In this document: positions 35,936 through 45,201 of the stretch, piece by piece
How positions within the stretch are numbered: the first letter of the stretch is position 1
Layout: the number at the start of each line of letters is the position of its first letter
From: Pseudomonas brassicacearum subsp. neoaurantiaca
GTDB lineage: Bacteria; Pseudomonadota; Gammaproteobacteria; Pseudomonadales; Pseudomonadaceae
Assembly: GCF_013608025.1 (NCBI RefSeq)
Contig: NZ_VDLV01000026.1
Coordinates: 18,143-82,142, forward strand
Length of the DNA: 64,000 nt
Direction: 5' to 3'
The notes under the pieces: generated by a model
What the model saw: the letters and a program-made list of their open reading frames with translations, nothing else
Databases searched by the model: none
What the model was told of the DNA's origin: nothing
Position numbers and translations under genes: made by a program

Positions 35936-36967
35936 ATGAGACGATATGAAGAATTAATTGAAGACTTGCCTAAAACGCCAAAGAGTTGGTTGGTGACTGG
36001 GGTCGCGGGTTTTATAGGATCAAATCTTCTTGAGAAATTATTGAAACTGGATCAGACGGTTCTAGGGTTAGATAATTTTTCCACCGGCTTTCGACACAAC
36101 CTTGAGGAGGTCAAGGGAAATGTGTCGGCCGCACAATGGGCACGTTTTATTTTTAAAGAAGGTGATATTAGAAATCCTCAAGATTGTCGTGATGCGTGCG
36201 CGGGTGTCGACTACGTTCTGCATCAAGCAGCCCTTGGATCTGTACCGAGATCTTTAGGCGATCCTATTACCACTAATGCTACTAATATAGATGGTTTTTT
36301 AAATATGTTAGTCGCCGCTCGTGACTCGAAAGTCAAGAGCTTCACATACGCAGCTAGCAGTTCCACCTATGGAGATCATCCGGCTTTGCCGAAAATTGAG
36401 CACACTATAGGAAGTCCTCTGTCACCATATGCTGTGACTAAATACGTCAATGAGTTGTATGCAGACGTATTCGGCAAGTGTTATGGATTCAAGGCAACCG
36501 GTCTACGCTATTTTAATGTTTTTGGAAAAAGACAAGATCCGAATGGCGCTTATGCTGCTGTGATTCCCAAATGGACAGCTGCCATGATTCTAGATGAGAC
36601 TATTACAGTCAATGGTGACGGTTCGACAAGTAGGGATTTTTGTTTCATCGAAAACGTAATCCAAGCTAACTTATTGGCAGCAACTGAAGAAAGCAATGGA
36701 GCTTCAAATCAGGTCTATAATGTGGCGGTAGGCGCTAGAACAAGCCTGAATGACTTACATGTGATGTTAAGGGCAGAGCTTGCACAGTTGGGGATAAGAT
36801 ACCATAAGCTGCCAAAATATAGTGAGTTCCGGGCGGGTGACGTCTTGCATTCACAAGCATCTGTTGAAAAGATCAAGGAAAACCTAGGTTACACGCCGAG
36901 CTACTCAATTGCGGATGGTTTGAAAATAGCCATGCCGTGGTATCTACACATGCTTCGGAGAGGTTGA
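35936..36967 (+). CDS. wbpP: UDP-GlcNAc/GlcNAcA C4-epimerase (TviC/WbpP type)
   Basis: A 343-aa extended SDR epimerase. The NAD motif is TGVAGFIGSN, the catalytic triad lies in AASSSTYGD and SPYAVTKYVNELYA (Tyr, Lys), and the segments LRYFNVFGKRQDPNGAYAAVIPKW and RDFCFIENVIQANLLAA closely follow P. aeruginosa WbpP as I remember it. It should invert C4 of UDP-GlcNAc or its uronate, giving GalNAc or GalNAcA together with the upstream dehydrogenase. I prefer ATG 35936 (MRRYEEL), as in WbpP; ATG 35924 would add four residues. Confidence 0.9.
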   Translation: MRRYEELIEDLPKTPKSWLVTGVAGFIGSNLLEKLLKLDQTVLGLDNFSTGFRHNLEEVKGNVSAAQWARFIFKEGDIRNPQDCRDACAGVDYVLHQAALGSVPRSLGDPITTNATNIDGFLNMLVAARDSKVKSFTYAASSSTYGDHPALPKIEHTIGSPLSPYAVTKYVNELYADVFGKCYGFKATGLRYFNVFGKRQDPNGAYAAVIPKWTAAMILDETITVNGDGSTSRDFCFIENVIQANLLAATEESNGASNQVYNVAVGARTSLNDLHVMLRAELAQLGIRYHKLPKYSEFRAGDVLHSQASVEKIKENLGYTPSYSIADGLKIAMPWYLHMLRRG

Positions 36968-36969
36968 TA

Positions 36970-37374
36970 ATGAGCCTAGTAAAATTTATACAGTTTCCTG
37001 TGCTAGGCGATGAGCGCGGACAACTATACGTAATGGAAGGCGCGCGCAATATCCATTTTGATATTAAAAGAGCTTACTATTTAGTAGGAACCTTGAAGGG
37101 CGTATCTCGGGGTTTTCATGCGCACAAGGAGCTACAACAGATTGCTGTATGTGTGTCTGGAAGTTGTAAGATGCTTCTAGATGACGGAATACAACGAAGC
37201 CAAGTTATTTTAGATGAGCCGAACAAAGCAATATGCATAGATAAAATGGTTTGGCACGAAATGCACGATTTTACAAAGGATTGTGTGCTGTTGGTGCTGG
37301 CGAGTGATTATTATGATGAGTCAGATTATATCAGGAGTTATGAGGATTTTTTAAAGAGTGTCAATCATGACTGA
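36970..37374 (+). CDS. fdtA: dTDP-4-oxo-6-deoxyglucose 3,4-ketoisomerase (FdtA type)
   Basis: A 134-aa cupin of the FdtA/QdtA (WxcM C-terminal) family that shifts the keto group from C4 to C3 of dTDP-4-keto-6-deoxyglucose. The catalytic histidines are in GFHAHKELQQ (His50, His52). At the two positions that separate FdtA from QdtA it has Arg16 (before GQL) and His96 (in VWHEM), the FdtA state leading to the galacto product. The start at 36970 follows GGAGAGG; an in-frame ATG at 36937 lies inside the epimerase gene. It overlaps the next gene by 8 nt. Confidence 0.85.
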   Translation: MSLVKFIQFPVLGDERGQLYVMEGARNIHFDIKRAYYLVGTLKGVSRGFHAHKELQQIAVCVSGSCKMLLDDGIQRSQVILDEPNKAICIDKMVWHEMHDFTKDCVLLVLASDYYDESDYIRSYEDFLKSVNHD

Positions 37375-37828
37375 AATTCATCCTCTTTCAGATGTAAAAA
37401 GTGTCCATATAGGCAAAAATACTCGCGTCTGGCAATACAGTGTGATTTTTGAAAACGCGATAATTGGGGAAGATTGCAATATATGTGCTCATACTCTTAT
37501 TGAGTCGGACGTGATTATTGGAAGCAGAGTTACCGTCAAGTCCGGCGTTTTTATCTGGAACGGTGCCAGGATCGAGGACGATGTTTTTATAGGTCCTAAC
37601 GTAACATTTACAAATGACTCCATGCCTAGGTCTAGAGTGTACCCTGACGCTTTTGAGGCTATCCACATTTGTAAGGGGGCGAGTATCGGGGCTAACGCTA
37701 CATTGCTTCCTGGCATCAAAGTGGGTTCTTATTCAATGATCGGCGCTGGTGCGGTAGTCACACGTGATGTACCAGATTACGCTGTAGTAGTTGGTAATCC
37801 GGCGAAAATCACAAGGTATCTCAAATGA
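37367..37828 (+). CDS. fdtC: Hexapeptide-repeat N-acetyltransferase (FdtC/QdtC type)
   Basis: A 153-aa left-handed beta-helix acyltransferase with repeated [I/V]G-x-x hexapeptides (IGKNTRVWQYSVI, IGSRVTVKSGVFI, IGANATLLPGIKVGSYSMIGAGAVVTRDV). The segment VTFTNDSMPRSR is typical of sugar 3-N-acetyltransferases of the FdtC/WlbB kind. It should acetylate the 3-amino group of dTDP-Fuc3N made by FdtB. It overlaps fdtA by 8 nt and fdtB by 4 nt, so the three are tightly coupled. The sugar specificity rests on this context. Confidence 0.82.
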   Translation: MTEIHPLSDVKSVHIGKNTRVWQYSVIFENAIIGEDCNICAHTLIESDVIIGSRVTVKSGVFIWNGARIEDDVFIGPNVTFTNDSMPRSRVYPDAFEAIHICKGASIGANATLLPGIKVGSYSMIGAGAVVTRDVPDYAVVVGNPAKITRYLK

Positions 37829-38949
37829 AGGTTAATTTTCTAGATTTGAAACGTATAAATGCTTCGATGTCCAATGAAGTTATCGAAGCTTGCGCCAGGG
37901 TTGTCGACTCTGGATGGTACATCAATGGATCCGAATTGACGAATTTTGAGCAAGAGTTTGCGGATTATTGCGGCGTAAAATATTGCATAGGGGTCGCTAA
38001 CGGTCTAGATGCATTGACTTTGACTTTGCGTGCTTGGAAAAAGCTTGGGAAGTTAAAGAATGGCGATGAGGTTATCGTGCCCGCCAACACATATATCGCA
38101 ACTATCTTGGCCGTAACTGAAAACGATTTGGTTCCTATTCTAGTGGAGCCCGATAATGAGACGTTTAATATATCGCCCGACCGAATTTTAGCTGCTATCA
38201 CGAAAAAGACTCGCGCTATCATACCAGTTCATCTTTATGGCCAGCTTGCCGACATGCCAGAGATAGCTAGACTTGCTGCGGAGCATGGACTTCTCATATT
38301 AGAAGATTCTGCACAAGCGCATGGCGCGTGCTTTCAAGGGAAGAAAGCTGGGGCATGGGGCGACGCTTCTGGCTTTAGCTTTTATCCAGGGAAAAATCTT
38401 GGTGCCTTGGGAGATGGTGGGGCGGTTACGACCAACGATGAAACACTCGCAAGTACGCTAATTAGTCTTAGGAATTATGGCTCGGAGATAAAATATCACA
38501 ATGAGATGAAAGGGGTTAACAGCCGATTAGATGAAATCCAAGCAGCTATTCTTCGGATAAAGCTAAAATATCTTGATGGACACAATCAATTTCGGAGGGA
38601 GGTCGCGAATAGATATATCGCAGAAATTAAAAACGATCTGCTGCGCTTGCCTGTTGAACAGTTTTCAACTTTGTCGAGAGATGCCCATGTCTGGCATGTG
38701 TTTGTTGTAAGATGCGCTAATCGAAAAATGTTTCAGGAACATCTTTCCTCTTACGGTGTGCAGACAATTATTCATTACCCGATTCCACCACATAAACAGC
38801 GAGCATTACCAGAGATGAGTCATTTGGTATTGCCCATAACTGAACGAATTCATGACGAGGTAGTAAGCCTTCCTATAGGTCCGTGCATGACACGTGAGGA
38901 AATAGACTTGGTCATACATGCGTGTAACGCATATTCCGCAGCTATTTAA
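37825..38949 (+). CDS. fdtB: Sugar 3-aminotransferase, DegT/DnrJ family (FdtB type)
   Basis: A 374-aa PLP-dependent sugar aminotransferase. PLP Lys190 is in FSFYPGKNLGALGDGG; ANTYIATILAV and VHLYGQLADM are other cofactor segments, and EDSAQAHGA carries the PLP-ring Asp. In the FdtA-FdtC-FdtB setting it should transaminate dTDP-3-keto-6-deoxyhexose to the 3-amino sugar. It starts inside the fdtC stop (ATGA). Other DegT enzymes act on C4, so the C3 assignment is from context. Confidence 0.87.
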   Translation: MKVNFLDLKRINASMSNEVIEACARVVDSGWYINGSELTNFEQEFADYCGVKYCIGVANGLDALTLTLRAWKKLGKLKNGDEVIVPANTYIATILAVTENDLVPILVEPDNETFNISPDRILAAITKKTRAIIPVHLYGQLADMPEIARLAAEHGLLILEDSAQAHGACFQGKKAGAWGDASGFSFYPGKNLGALGDGGAVTTNDETLASTLISLRNYGSEIKYHNEMKGVNSRLDEIQAAILRIKLKYLDGHNQFRREVANRYIAEIKNDLLRLPVEQFSTLSRDAHVWHVFVVRCANRKMFQEHLSSYGVQTIIHYPIPPHKQRALPEMSHLVLPITERIHDEVVSLPIGPCMTREEIDLVIHACNAYSAAI

Positions 38950-38950
38950 C

Positions 38951-40195
38951 ATGAATTTGTTCAAAACAAGTGCATTAAGTGCGGTGTCGGTACTTGTACG
39001 TATATTGGTGATGCTTGGCCTAAACAAGGTTTTGGCAATCTACGTCGGACCAGGCGGTTACGCTTTAATTGGACAATTTCAAAACTTTATACAAATGGTG
39101 CTGTCGGTATCTGGCGGAGCGGTTAATACAGGGATAACAAAGTACACCTCTCAATATTATGATAACAAGCCGAAGAGAGTTTCATTTTGGCGGGCAGGGA
39201 TGACCATTACACTGTTAGCCTCCGGGATTACAGCTGTGGCGGTCGCTTTGATGAGTGACTATTTAGCGATTTATTTGCTTCATGATGTGAGTTTTTCTGG
39301 GGTCTTTATTTGGCTATCCATAACGTTGGTACTATTCGCTCTAAATAATTTTCTTTTAGCGGTCTTGAATGGTAGGAAAGAGGTTGTTCGATACGTTTTA
39401 TGCTCTGTAGCTGGGAACATATTTTCTTTAATCATAACCTTTGTTTTAGTCGTTAAGTTCGGTATTTACGGTGCCTTTGTCGCATTGGCTACTTATCAGT
39501 CAGTCACCTTATTCATCACTATATTTTTTTGCTGTAAATCGCAATGGCTCAGTTACGATAATTTTATCGGCAGTGCAGATATTGGTTCGTTTAAGGCTCT
39601 GGGTTTGTATGCTGTAATGGCCCTAACTTCCGCTATATGCGTTCCACTTAGCCACATTTTTATCAGGAGTTTCTTAGGAGCCAATTTTGGTTTGGTCTCA
39701 GCAGGAATGTGGGAGGCGCTGTGGAGACTAAGTGCAACTTATCTCATGGTGATTACGGCGACATTAGCAGTATATTATCTTCCAAGACTCTCAGAGCTGA
39801 AGTCAAATGAAGAGATAAAGAATGAAATAATTAAAATATTGAAAATTGTACTTCCATTAGTTATGGCAATGGGGGTTCTGCTTTATCTACTAAGGGGTTT
39901 GGTAATAACGATATTATTTTCCAAAAGTTTTTTGCCCATGGAGGAGTTAATGGGCTGGCAACTTTTTGGAGATACATTCAAGGTTGCTAGCTGGATTCTA
40001 GGTTTTGTTCTCACCGCTAAAGCACTGTGGAAGCAGTATGTAGTAACTGAAATACTATTTAGTCTTTCTTTTTGTCTTTTAGTTGTTTTCTTTCAGCCTT
40101 TAGGATTAAAGGGGGCTGTGGTAGCTCACGCTGTCAACTATTCCCTGCATTTGCTTGCTATGTTTTTGATATTGCGTAAGGAGAGGATTTTGTGA
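38951..40195 (+). CDS. wzx: O-antigen flippase Wzx
   Basis: A 414-aa polytopic membrane protein with about 12 predicted helices and the polysaccharide-transporter pattern (LNKVLAIYVGPGGYALIGQFQNF near the start). It should flip undecaprenyl-linked O units across the inner membrane. The start is ATG 38951 directly after the fdtB stop; an in-frame ATG at 38918 lies inside fdtB. The N-terminus resembles WzxE-type translocases (MNLFKTSALSAVSVLVRILVM in two parts). The gene is AT-rich like the rest of the block. Confidence 0.87.
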   Translation: MNLFKTSALSAVSVLVRILVMLGLNKVLAIYVGPGGYALIGQFQNFIQMVLSVSGGAVNTGITKYTSQYYDNKPKRVSFWRAGMTITLLASGITAVAVALMSDYLAIYLLHDVSFSGVFIWLSITLVLFALNNFLLAVLNGRKEVVRYVLCSVAGNIFSLIITFVLVVKFGIYGAFVALATYQSVTLFITIFFCCKSQWLSYDNFIGSADIGSFKALGLYAVMALTSAICVPLSHIFIRSFLGANFGLVSAGMWEALWRLSATYLMVITATLAVYYLPRLSELKSNEEIKNEIIKILKIVLPLVMAMGVLLYLLRGLVITILFSKSFLPMEELMGWQLFGDTFKVASWILGFVLTAKALWKQYVVTEILFSLSFCLLVVFFQPLGLKGAVVAHAVNYSLHLLAMFLILRKERIL

Positions 40196-40812
40196 TGCGT
40201 CCGACAATTAAATTTAAAAGACAATCCAGATCGTTGTTTGTCCGCATTGTTATAAAAATTGTTCAAATTGTACGCGTGGCAATTTATAGGTATTTATATT
40301 CCACCAACAAAGCTACGTTGGTTGGTACTCAGTTTAGGCAGCCAGTGCAGTTAGTCGGTTCCGGGCAGATTTATATGAATAAGGTCGTCATTGGAGTTTG
40401 GCCATCACCTGGGTTCATTAACAACGTCGCGTATGTCGAAGCTAGGTCGTCTGGTGCCCGTGTGATAATCGGTGCAGGTACCACTATCAATAATGGATTG
40501 GTTATTATTGCTGATAAAGAAACGATCGAGATAGGAGAAAATTGTTTAATAGGTACGAATGTTTATATCAGTGACTCCGACTTTCATGGGTTGGAGGTCA
40601 GCGAACGCCATAAAGGTGACCATCTTTGCGAATCAGTAGCAATATCAGATAATGTTTTCATAGGTAATGATGTCAAGATTCTCAAAGGAGTGTCGATTGG
40701 TGAGGGTGCTATTATAGCAAATAGCGCGGTGGTTACTAGGGATGTTGAACCTGGCTCTGTGTATGCGGGGATTCCTGCAAAACTTATAAGAAGGCTAGAG
40801 GGAAAATTATGA
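40195..40812 (+). CDS. Hexapeptide-repeat acyltransferase, second in the cluster
   Basis: A 205-aa beta-helix acyltransferase with hexapeptide turns (VIIGAGTTINNGLVIIA, IGENCLIGTNVYISDSDFHG, IGEGAIIANSAVVTRDVEPG) and the common ending YAGIPAKLIRRL. It has a basic, hydrophobic N-terminus (FVRIVIKIVQIVRVAIYRYL) that may touch the membrane. It is distinct from FdtC, so it probably O-acetylates the O unit or acetylates another sugar. AAGGAGAGG lies upstream; GTG 40192 is an equally possible start. It overlaps its neighbours by 1-4 nt. Confidence 0.78.
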   Translation: MRPTIKFKRQSRSLFVRIVIKIVQIVRVAIYRYLYSTNKATLVGTQFRQPVQLVGSGQIYMNKVVIGVWPSPGFINNVAYVEARSSGARVIIGAGTTINNGLVIIADKETIEIGENCLIGTNVYISDSDFHGLEVSERHKGDHLCESVAISDNVFIGNDVKILKGVSIGEGAIIANSAVVTRDVEPGSVYAGIPAKLIRRLEGKL

Positions 40813-41732
40813 TTGTCGAGACACCGTTGGTATCGGTTATTGTGCCTTCTTACAATCATAGTGCGTACATTCGTGAATGCGTTGAGAGTATTATCCAGCA
40901 AACGTATAGGAACATTGAGTTAATTATAATAGACGACGGGTCAACGGACCACTCTGAGCAAGTAATTGCTGAGCTTGCTGATCTATGTTCGGGTAGGTTT
41001 GTTCGATTTGAAGCAAGGCATCGTCCGAACCGCGGATTATGCGCAACTTTGAATGAGGCAGTTGAGTGGTGCCAAGGAAAATATTGCTCAATAATAGCGT
41101 CCGATGACTTAATGTTACCGCAAAAGACCTCGGTACAGGTTGAGTATTTAGAGATGAACCCAAATTGCGCAGCTGTATTTGGTCAAGTCATAACTATTAA
41201 CTCTATCTCGAAAGTTGTGCGCTCTAAAAAGCAAATAAAAAAAATCTATCATTTCGAAGATATTTTCTTGCATAAACATTCGCTCCCAGCACCTACCCAG
41301 ATGATCAGAAGCGAAAACTTAAAAAATTCGGGAGGTTATCCAGCTTGGTTGATTATAGAAGATTGGTATATGTGGTTGAAACTCGCCTCTGATGGATCTA
41401 CATTGGACAATATGGCAGTTGAAACTACCTTGTACCGGCGCCACACCGGTAACCTTTCGCGTAGAATTGAGAAAATGGCGCAGGGACGTTACGAGATATT
41501 AAACGGATATCGGCAACATCCTCTTTATGACTCCGCGATGGCCAATGCAATTTTAATGTCGGCTATAGATCTCCAAATATATGATAAAAAACATGCTATT
41601 AAACTTGCCGCGAAAGCGATCGGTAAGATGCCCTTTATTATAGTTCAGCTGCGCTTTTTTAAGTTTGTCGTAAAATTAATGTTGCCCAAGAAAAGAATGC
41701 AGAGATATTTCGAGGGTACACAAGTTGAATAA
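40809..41732 (+). CDS. Glycosyltransferase family 2
   Basis: A 307-aa GT-A-fold inverting glycosyltransferase. The N-terminal motif is PLVSVIVPSYNHSAYIRECVESIIQQTY, the donor-binding segment is IIIDDGSTD, and the DxD equivalent is ASDDLML; the acceptor-region motif EDWYMWLKLA carries the likely catalytic Asp. No membrane helix is obvious, so it should work at the cytoplasmic membrane face. The sugar transferred cannot be deduced. It overlaps the acyltransferase by 4 nt and wzy by 8 nt. Confidence 0.88.
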   Translation: MIVETPLVSVIVPSYNHSAYIRECVESIIQQTYRNIELIIIDDGSTDHSEQVIAELADLCSGRFVRFEARHRPNRGLCATLNEAVEWCQGKYCSIIASDDLMLPQKTSVQVEYLEMNPNCAAVFGQVITINSISKVVRSKKQIKKIYHFEDIFLHKHSLPAPTQMIRSENLKNSGGYPAWLIIEDWYMWLKLASDGSTLDNMAVETTLYRRHTGNLSRRIEKMAQGRYEILNGYRQHPLYDSAMANAILMSAIDLQIYDKKHAIKLAAKAIGKMPFIIVQLRFFKFVVKLMLPKKRMQRYFEGTQVE

Positions 41733-42915
41733 GCTATTTCTGTTTTTTCTTTTTTTTCTAATTGTCTTTGATCTTCAGGTACCTTTTCTTCCTAACGGAT
41801 GTGGAAGTTCTGTGATAGTGTTGATTTTGCTTTTGGTGATGGTTTTATTAAAAGGAAAATTAAAAGTTTCCGGTCAGGTGTTTGGTTCGCTGTTCCCTTT
41901 GTTGCTGCTGCATCTGGCTGTTGCGCTGTTTGTCGTTTTAAGAGTGCTTTATGATAAAGGTGAGGAATTTCAAGTACTGTTGTCCGTTGGTAAGAGTGTC
42001 GTTGTATTTTTGGCGGTATTTCTTTTCTTTTTAATGTTCGAGCGTGCAGCGTATGCTGTTCCTGATTTGATAAAATCAGTGTTTTTATTCAATGCGTTAG
42101 TTTGTTTCGTCGCTGGAACAATTCCCTCTGTTCTTGAGGTGGTTCGATATTTCCAGTTTGATTCGAGCGCCACAGCTGTTATCACTTACAGGAATGCGTT
42201 TCTGTCGGGTTCAGGTTTTTTTTCGATCGGATCGGCCTATGGTTTGGTGACCTTTTTTCTTATTTATATATATATGGTTGAGCGAAGAGTGACTGATTTT
42301 ACGACAGTCGCATCAATATTATTTATTTTTTCGGCTGGTTTCGTTGCGGCCCGTGTCTCTATGATAGGAATCGCACTTGCTGCTCCATTGCTGTTGCGTA
42401 GAAATTTTAGAATGTTCGTCAGGTCTAGCGTTGTTTTGATCGGCGCGGTAGTTATGTTTCTGACTGTGCCAGGTCTCGATAAATACAACTCTTGGTTATT
42501 TGAGTTTTTTTCAAGTGGTCTGCAATCATCTACGCTTGCTGTACTGTTGCAAGATATGTATTTTATTCCCGATATTAATACATTGGTTTTTGGTGATGGC
42601 AAATATGGTCTAAGTGGGGAGGTGTATTACGGGGGGAGCGATGTGGGTTATATGAGGAACTTGTTTTTAGGGGGGGTTCCCTATGTTGCTCTGTTACTGG
42701 GCTTTCCTCTCTTCCTCCTGCTTGAAGCAAGGAAGCACAAAGCGATGCTGTGTTTTGGTAGTGTCATTATAATTTGTGCGTTTCATGCGAAAGGTGCATT
42801 CATATACAATAATGCGCAAGGTATGGCTGTATTTTACGCAATATATCTTCATGTTCGTTTGTCTAAAGAACGTATTGCAAGCGATGAGAATCTTACTGAG
42901 GTTAGATCGATATGA
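41725..42915 (+). CDS. wzy: Putative O-antigen polymerase Wzy
   Basis: A 396-aa protein with 10-12 predicted transmembrane helices and a larger hydrophilic loop late in the chain (about 255-305, around LVFGDGKYGLSGEVYYGGSDVGYM in parts), the usual Wzy topology. Sequence conservation in Wzy is low, so the call rests on topology and location between glycosyltransferases, in a locus that has Wzx and Wzz but no other polymerase candidate. The start is TTG 41725 with GAGGG upstream, inside the preceding gene. It is very AT-rich. Confidence 0.75.
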   Translation: MNKLFLFFLFFLIVFDLQVPFLPNGCGSSVIVLILLLVMVLLKGKLKVSGQVFGSLFPLLLLHLAVALFVVLRVLYDKGEEFQVLLSVGKSVVVFLAVFLFFLMFERAAYAVPDLIKSVFLFNALVCFVAGTIPSVLEVVRYFQFDSSATAVITYRNAFLSGSGFFSIGSAYGLVTFFLIYIYMVERRVTDFTTVASILFIFSAGFVAARVSMIGIALAAPLLLRRNFRMFVRSSVVLIGAVVMFLTVPGLDKYNSWLFEFFSSGLQSSTLAVLLQDMYFIPDINTLVFGDGKYGLSGEVYYGGSDVGYMRNLFLGGVPYVALLLGFPLFLLLEARKHKAMLCFGSVIIICAFHAKGAFIYNNAQGMAVFYAIYLHVRLSKERIASDENLTEVRSI

Positions 42916-44012
42916 GAATCGCATTCGTTATCTCAGGGTTAGGTGTGGGAGGAGCCGAGGCCGTAGTTTGCACGTTAGCTGATTCGTTAGCATCCAAGGG
43001 GCATACAGTAAAAATATTCTATATGCGAGGAGAAGCGCTGGTCACGCCTTCCAACCCAAACGTGGAGCTAGTTGGTCTGGGCTTTAACTCTCTATTGTCA
43101 ATGTTTCCGTCAGTCTTACGTTACGTATTTGAGATATACAAATTCAGGCCGGATTTGATTCATAGTCATATGTTTCATGCAAATATTTTGGCGCGGGTGT
43201 GCGGTGCGCCTCTCTTTTCAAGCGCTCCCATTATATGCACCGCGCATAGTAATAACGAAGGCGGCAAACTGAGGATGCTAAGTTACCGAATTACCCATTT
43301 TCGGTGCGCGGCTTTTACAAGTGTCAGTGCTCAAGCAGCAAAAGAATATGAATATAAGAAGGCCGCGCCACAAAATAGTATCCTGGTTGTATCTAACCCT
43401 ATAGACGCTTCGAAATTTTTTCTTGATGAAAATTCGCGAAAGAAGATGCGTAAGGTATTAGATGCTGGAACCTCCAAGGTGTTGCTAGCGGTGGGTAGAC
43501 TAGTGGAGGCGAAGGATTACCTTACGATGATTAAGGCTTTCAAGGGTGTCATAAGTGCACAGCCTGAGGCTCGACTTTATATTGCTGGCGATGGGCCGCT
43601 AATGGCGGAAACTAAAAACTATGTAACAGAACTAGACCTAAATAATTATGTTTTTTTTCTCGGTAAGCGTCGCGACATACCTGCCCTGATGAATGCAGCT
43701 GATGTTTTTGTTCTCTCATCTGCATGGGAAGGATTTGGTCTCGTAGTGGCTGAGGCGATGGCTACCGAGAAAGTTGTAGTTGCAACAGATTGTGGCGGCG
43801 TTAAGGAAGTAATGGGGTCTGTAGGATATTTGGTTCCCAAAAAAGATCCGTCTTCTTTATCCGATGCCCTGCTTACCGCTTTATCTTTGCCGCCTGAGTC
43901 TGCAAAAAAAATGGGTGAAAAAGCAAGAGAGTCGGTTGTCGATAAATATAGCGTAGAGCGAATAGTTTCTTGCTGGCTAAAAGTTTATTCTGATGTGTCT
44001 GCGAGACTATAA
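42912..44012 (+). CDS. Glycosyltransferase family 4 (first)
   Basis: A 366-aa GT-B retaining glycosyltransferase. The N-terminal domain opens with FVISGLGVGGAEAVV and contains HSHMFHANILAR. The C-terminal domain has AVGRLVEAKDYLTMIKAF, IAGDGPLM and the donor-binding E-x7-E motif (SSAWEGFGLVVAEAMA). It overlaps wzy by 4 nt. Donor and acceptor sugars are not predictable; a role in O-unit assembly follows from context. Confidence 0.88.
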   Translation: MRIAFVISGLGVGGAEAVVCTLADSLASKGHTVKIFYMRGEALVTPSNPNVELVGLGFNSLLSMFPSVLRYVFEIYKFRPDLIHSHMFHANILARVCGAPLFSSAPIICTAHSNNEGGKLRMLSYRITHFRCAAFTSVSAQAAKEYEYKKAAPQNSILVVSNPIDASKFFLDENSRKKMRKVLDAGTSKVLLAVGRLVEAKDYLTMIKAFKGVISAQPEARLYIAGDGPLMAETKNYVTELDLNNYVFFLGKRRDIPALMNAADVFVLSSAWEGFGLVVAEAMATEKVVVATDCGGVKEVMGSVGYLVPKKDPSSLSDALLTALSLPPESAKKMGEKARESVVDKYSVERIVSCWLKVYSDVSARL

Positions 44013-44064
44013 ATTTTCTCAGCTTGTTAAGCAGCTATGGATTGGATGCGCGCCGGGAGGCGAA

Positions 44065-45201
44065 ATGAAGCGAGTTTTATTGTTGATTGTAAATGACCCT
44101 AAATACTTTTTATCGCATAGGTTGCCTATAGCTATAGAGGCGAGAGAAAAGGGATATGAGGTGCATGTGGCCAGTATCCAAAGTCCTGACGCGCAACGTA
44201 TAGTTGATCTTGGTTTTGACTACCATACGATTTTGTTGGAAAGGGGGGGTATTAATCCGCTTCGTGAATTAAGCGCATTTTGGGGATTTGTTAAGCTGCT
44301 GTGGAAGTTGCGTCCGAATATTTTGCATTTGGTTACAACCAAGCCCGTTCTGTATGGCGGTATTGCGGCACGGGTGTCGCCTGTTGGTGGGGTCGTGTCA
44401 GCTATAGCTGGACTTGGCTCAGTTTATGTTGGTAGAGACCTTCGCTCAAGGAGTCTTGCTTCCATAATAAACGTTATGTATCGCCTTGCGCTGAAGGGCA
44501 AGAAAACACGGGTGATATTTCAGAATCCTTGCGATCGTGATTTAGTAGTGCAGATAAGCGGGATAAAAAATACCGATACGGTGTTAATAAAAGGATCTGG
44601 GGTTCTAATGGCATCATACCCGGATACTCCTGAGCCTAGTGGTCCTCTTGTTGTTACTTTTGCCGGTCGTTTTATACGAGATAAGGGTGTATATGAATTT
44701 ATTGCCGCAGCGCGATTATTGAGGGTTAACTATCCGAATGTCGTATTTCAATTAGTAGGGGAGCTTGACAGCGGAAATCCAACCAGCCTTACAGAAGCCG
44801 AACTTGATTCGATTGTAGCTGAAAAAGTTGTACGATTATTGGGATATCAAACCGATATGGCGAGGGTTTTCTCGAGCTCCCATGTCGTGGTATTACCATC
44901 CTATCGTGAAGGACTACCTAAGGTTCTCATTGAGGCGGCAGCCTGCGCGAGAGCTGTCGTCACAACGGATGTGCCTGGGTGCAGAGATGCTATCATTGCC
45001 GATAAGACAGGGCTGCTTGTACCCGTAAGGGACCATCATGCTTTGGCATCCTCAATTGAGAATCTGCTCTTAAACGACGCTCTTAGGCTTAGTATGGGAA
45101 GGGCAGGACGAGAGCTCGCAATGTCTGAATTTACTATCGAGAAGGTTGTCAGTATACATATGGGTGTTTATGAGGCGATAGCATCAATGAGTGAGCGCTG
45201 A
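44065..45201 (+). CDS. Glycosyltransferase family 4 (second)
   Basis: A 378-aa GT-B glycosyltransferase opening with VLLLIVNDPKYFLSHRLPIAIEA. This start is typical of the group that adds the sugar next to FucNAc/QuiNAc in pseudomonad O units. Later motifs are HLVTTKPVLYGGIAAR, TFAGRFIRDKGVYEFIAAA and the E-x7-E segment PSYREGLPKVLIEAAACA. ATG 44065 has GGGAGG upstream; an earlier in-frame ATG at 43993 lies within the first GT4 gene. It may add the second sugar after WbpL, which is inference. Confidence 0.87.
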   Translation: MKRVLLLIVNDPKYFLSHRLPIAIEAREKGYEVHVASIQSPDAQRIVDLGFDYHTILLERGGINPLRELSAFWGFVKLLWKLRPNILHLVTTKPVLYGGIAARVSPVGGVVSAIAGLGSVYVGRDLRSRSLASIINVMYRLALKGKKTRVIFQNPCDRDLVVQISGIKNTDTVLIKGSGVLMASYPDTPEPSGPLVVTFAGRFIRDKGVYEFIAAARLLRVNYPNVVFQLVGELDSGNPTSLTEAELDSIVAEKVVRLLGYQTDMARVFSSSHVVVLPSYREGLPKVLIEAAACARAVVTTDVPGCRDAIIADKTGLLVPVRDHHALASSIENLLLNDALRLSMGRAGRELAMSEFTIEKVVSIHMGVYEAIASMSER

